From NCBI RefSeq assembly GCF_021531995.1, contig NZ_JAFBIZ010000021.1, positions 1 through 35,085 of the forward strand: DNA of 35,085 nt, written 5' to 3'. This DNA is from Faecalicatena contorta (GTDB taxonomy: Bacteria > Bacillota > Clostridia > Lachnospirales > Lachnospiraceae). Under the pieces are notes generated by a model. It saw only the letters and a list, made by a program, of their open reading frames with translations, made no database searches and was not told where the DNA came from. The position numbers and the translations under genes were made by a program. Below, piece after piece: positions 34,072 to 35,085 of the stretch (its first letter is position 1; the number at the start of each line of letters is the position of its first letter).

Positions 34072-35034
34072 CTATAAATGTCTTCTCAGGTGAATCGCAA
34101 ATCCTCCAAATTCACCTTCAAAGTATGCTGCGATAACTCCTTTTTCATCTGCCGGCATATGTTCTTCATCAAAGCTATAACCGACAGATTTAAAATATGC
34201 CATTGCACGATCGATGTTTCTCACACTGAATGCGATATGTCCATGTGTTCCTTTTCCAGGTGTTTTATTGACTTCTACCATATCTCCGGCAAAGAAAGAT
34301 GCTCCGTCATACATCGGCACTCCCAAAAGATCCGCATAGGCTCTGGTAATACCTTCCGCTTCTTTCTCATCCTGTGCATTAATTCCCAGATGAAGGAGGA
34401 AGATATCATGAATATTTTTTACTGCTTCTTTCGATAATCTCGTAATCTCCTCAAACTGATGCTCCCGGATCATTTTCGATGGACAGATCCAGCTGCCTCC
34501 ACATGCCACAACATTCGGCAGATCCATATAGGATCCAATGTTCTCAGCGCTGATTCCTCCGGTCGGAATGAATCTCATATCTGCATAAGGACCCTTCAAA
34601 GCCTTCAGCATCTTCACACCTCCGGCTGCTTCTGCCGGAAAGAACTTCACAATGTTCAAGCCATACTTCTGAGCTTTCGCGATCTCACTCGGAGATGTGA
34701 TTCCCGGAAAGATCGGGATTTCATGCTCCACCGCCCATCCAACAACAGCATCATCAAACCCAGGCGATACCAGGAATCTTGCGCCTGCATCTACTGCTTT
34801 TTCCGCCATCTCCACAGTCAGGACAGTACCTGCACCTGTACAGACATCCAGGCCACTTTCGCTTAACTTCCGAATCGCATCTGCGGCTGCAGCTGTACGG
34901 AATGTAATCTCAATTACTTTCACACCTGCTGCCAGAAACGCCTTTCCCAGTTCCACTGCATCCTCACTGTTATCAATCGCAACAACAGGAATGATTGCAC
35001 TGCTATACATTTGCTCCAATACTTTGTTATCCAT
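34072..35034 (-). CDS. KDPG aldolase fused to a VOC (glyoxalase-like) domain
   Basis: 320 residues. Residues 1-210 form a class I 2-keto-3-deoxy-6-phosphogluconate aldolase: Glu42 and Arg46 in IEITFR, GAGTVLT, Schiff-base Lys130 in IVKFFPAEAAGG, and FIPTGGIS. Residues about 212-320 are a VOC domain (LLHLGIN, then HIAFSVRNIDRAMAYFKSVGY and GGFAIHLRR). Standalone aldolases are about 210 residues, so the VOC part is an addition. The gene leads the operon. The aldolase would split KDPG, or a related 2-keto-3-deoxy acid, to pyruvate and an aldehyde; the VOC domain might process the aldehyde or modulate specificity. Confidence 0.93.
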   Translation of the reverse strand: MDNKVLEQMYSSAIIPVVAIDNSEDAVELGKAFLAAGVKVIEITFRTAAAADAIRKLSESGLDVCTGAGTVLTVEMAEKAVDAGARFLVSPGFDDAVVGWAVEHEIPIFPGITSPSEIAKAQKYGLNIVKFFPAEAAGGVKMLKALKGPYADMRFIPTGGISAENIGSYMDLPNVVACGGSWICPSKMIREHQFEEITRLSKEAVKNIHDIFLLHLGINAQDEKEAEGITRAYADLLGVPMYDGASFFAGDMVEVNKTPGKGTHGHIAFSVRNIDRAMAYFKSVGYSFDEEHMPADEKGVIAAYFEGEFGGFAIHLRRHL

Positions 35035-35050
35035 AATTACATCCTCGATT

Positions 35051-35066
35051 TGTGTACCGGTTCACA
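35051..35066. promoter_or_regulatory. Palindromic operator-like site upstream of the KDPG-aldolase operon
   Basis: TGTGTACCGGTTCACA is a 16-bp palindrome with one mismatched pair, centred on CG as in LacI-family operators. It lies 17 bp upstream of the aldolase start and shares the ACCGGTT core with the site at 19571-19583. The promoter is probably just to the right; the window ends at 35085. Confidence 0.5.
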
Positions 35067-35085
35067 TCTTAAATCTATCTTATTT

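Noticed and set aside
1-35085. CRISPR arrays, insertion sequences or prophage
   Set aside because: No regularly spaced repeats, transposase, integrase or phage structural genes were seen.

Overview
The window looks like chromosomal DNA of a strictly anaerobic, gut-type member of the Firmicutes, most likely Lachnospiraceae. The grounds are the strong AGGAGG ribosome binding sites before almost every gene, the gdpP-rplI-dnaB and rpsF-ssb-rpsR blocks, a clostridial 2[4Fe-4S] ferredoxin, a class B sortase, an anaerobic-type cobalt/iron chelatase (CbiK), and an oxygen-sensitive siroheme/Fe-S reductase. The species is an inference; no rRNA gene is present. I saw no insertion sequence, prophage or CRISPR array.

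Layout. 1-800 (+): ferredoxin with a clear terminator, then a small unrecognised protein. 768-4645 (-): gdpP-rplI-dnaB (c-di-AMP turnover, ribosome, replication). 4829-8734 (-): nagB, a sugar-1-phosphate nucleotidyltransferase, a NahK-like sugar 1-kinase and galE, which read as an amino-sugar/galactose salvage module. 8893-11074 (-): class B sortase and a DUF951 protein, then rpsF-ssb-rpsR. 11117-12397 (-): a cysteine desulfidase of the CyuA family. 12563-15153 (+): a four-gene operon (zinc ribbon membrane protein, DUF5685 protein, J-domain/TPR protein, flavodoxin-like protein). 15163-15969 (-): an HTH-Uma2 fusion. 16153-16223 (-): tRNA-Cys with its own consensus promoter and terminator.

The right half (16.3-35 kb) is entirely on the minus strand and forms three adjoining units that I think belong together. 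(a) tctB-tctA-tctC, a tripartite tricarboxylate (TTT) transporter with a long, elaborate control region. (b) cobA-hemD fusion, solute-binding protein, cbiK, hemC, two permeases and a double ATPase: siroheme/cobalt-tetrapyrrole enzymes interleaved with a complete peptide/nickel-type ABC transporter. (c) KDPG-aldolase/VOC fusion, CoA-disulfide/persulfide reductase with a rhodanese domain, an AsrC-like siroheme Fe-S reductase, an FAH-family hydrolase, an RraA-family aldolase and a 2-keto-3-deoxygluconate-type kinase.

Unit (c) pairs 2-keto-3-deoxy sugar acid chemistry with two redox enzymes whose families handle sulfur. Unit (b) can supply part of the siroheme that the reductase needs, and unit (a) could bring in an organic acid substrate. 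An AACCGG-centred palindrome upstream of both (a) and (c) would fit a shared LacI-type regulator. The pathway is a hypothesis: families and layout are visible, the substrate is not. Several structured intergenic segments (28.4-28.6 kb, 29.57-29.66 kb, 19.53-19.86 kb) are not explained by any family I could recognise.
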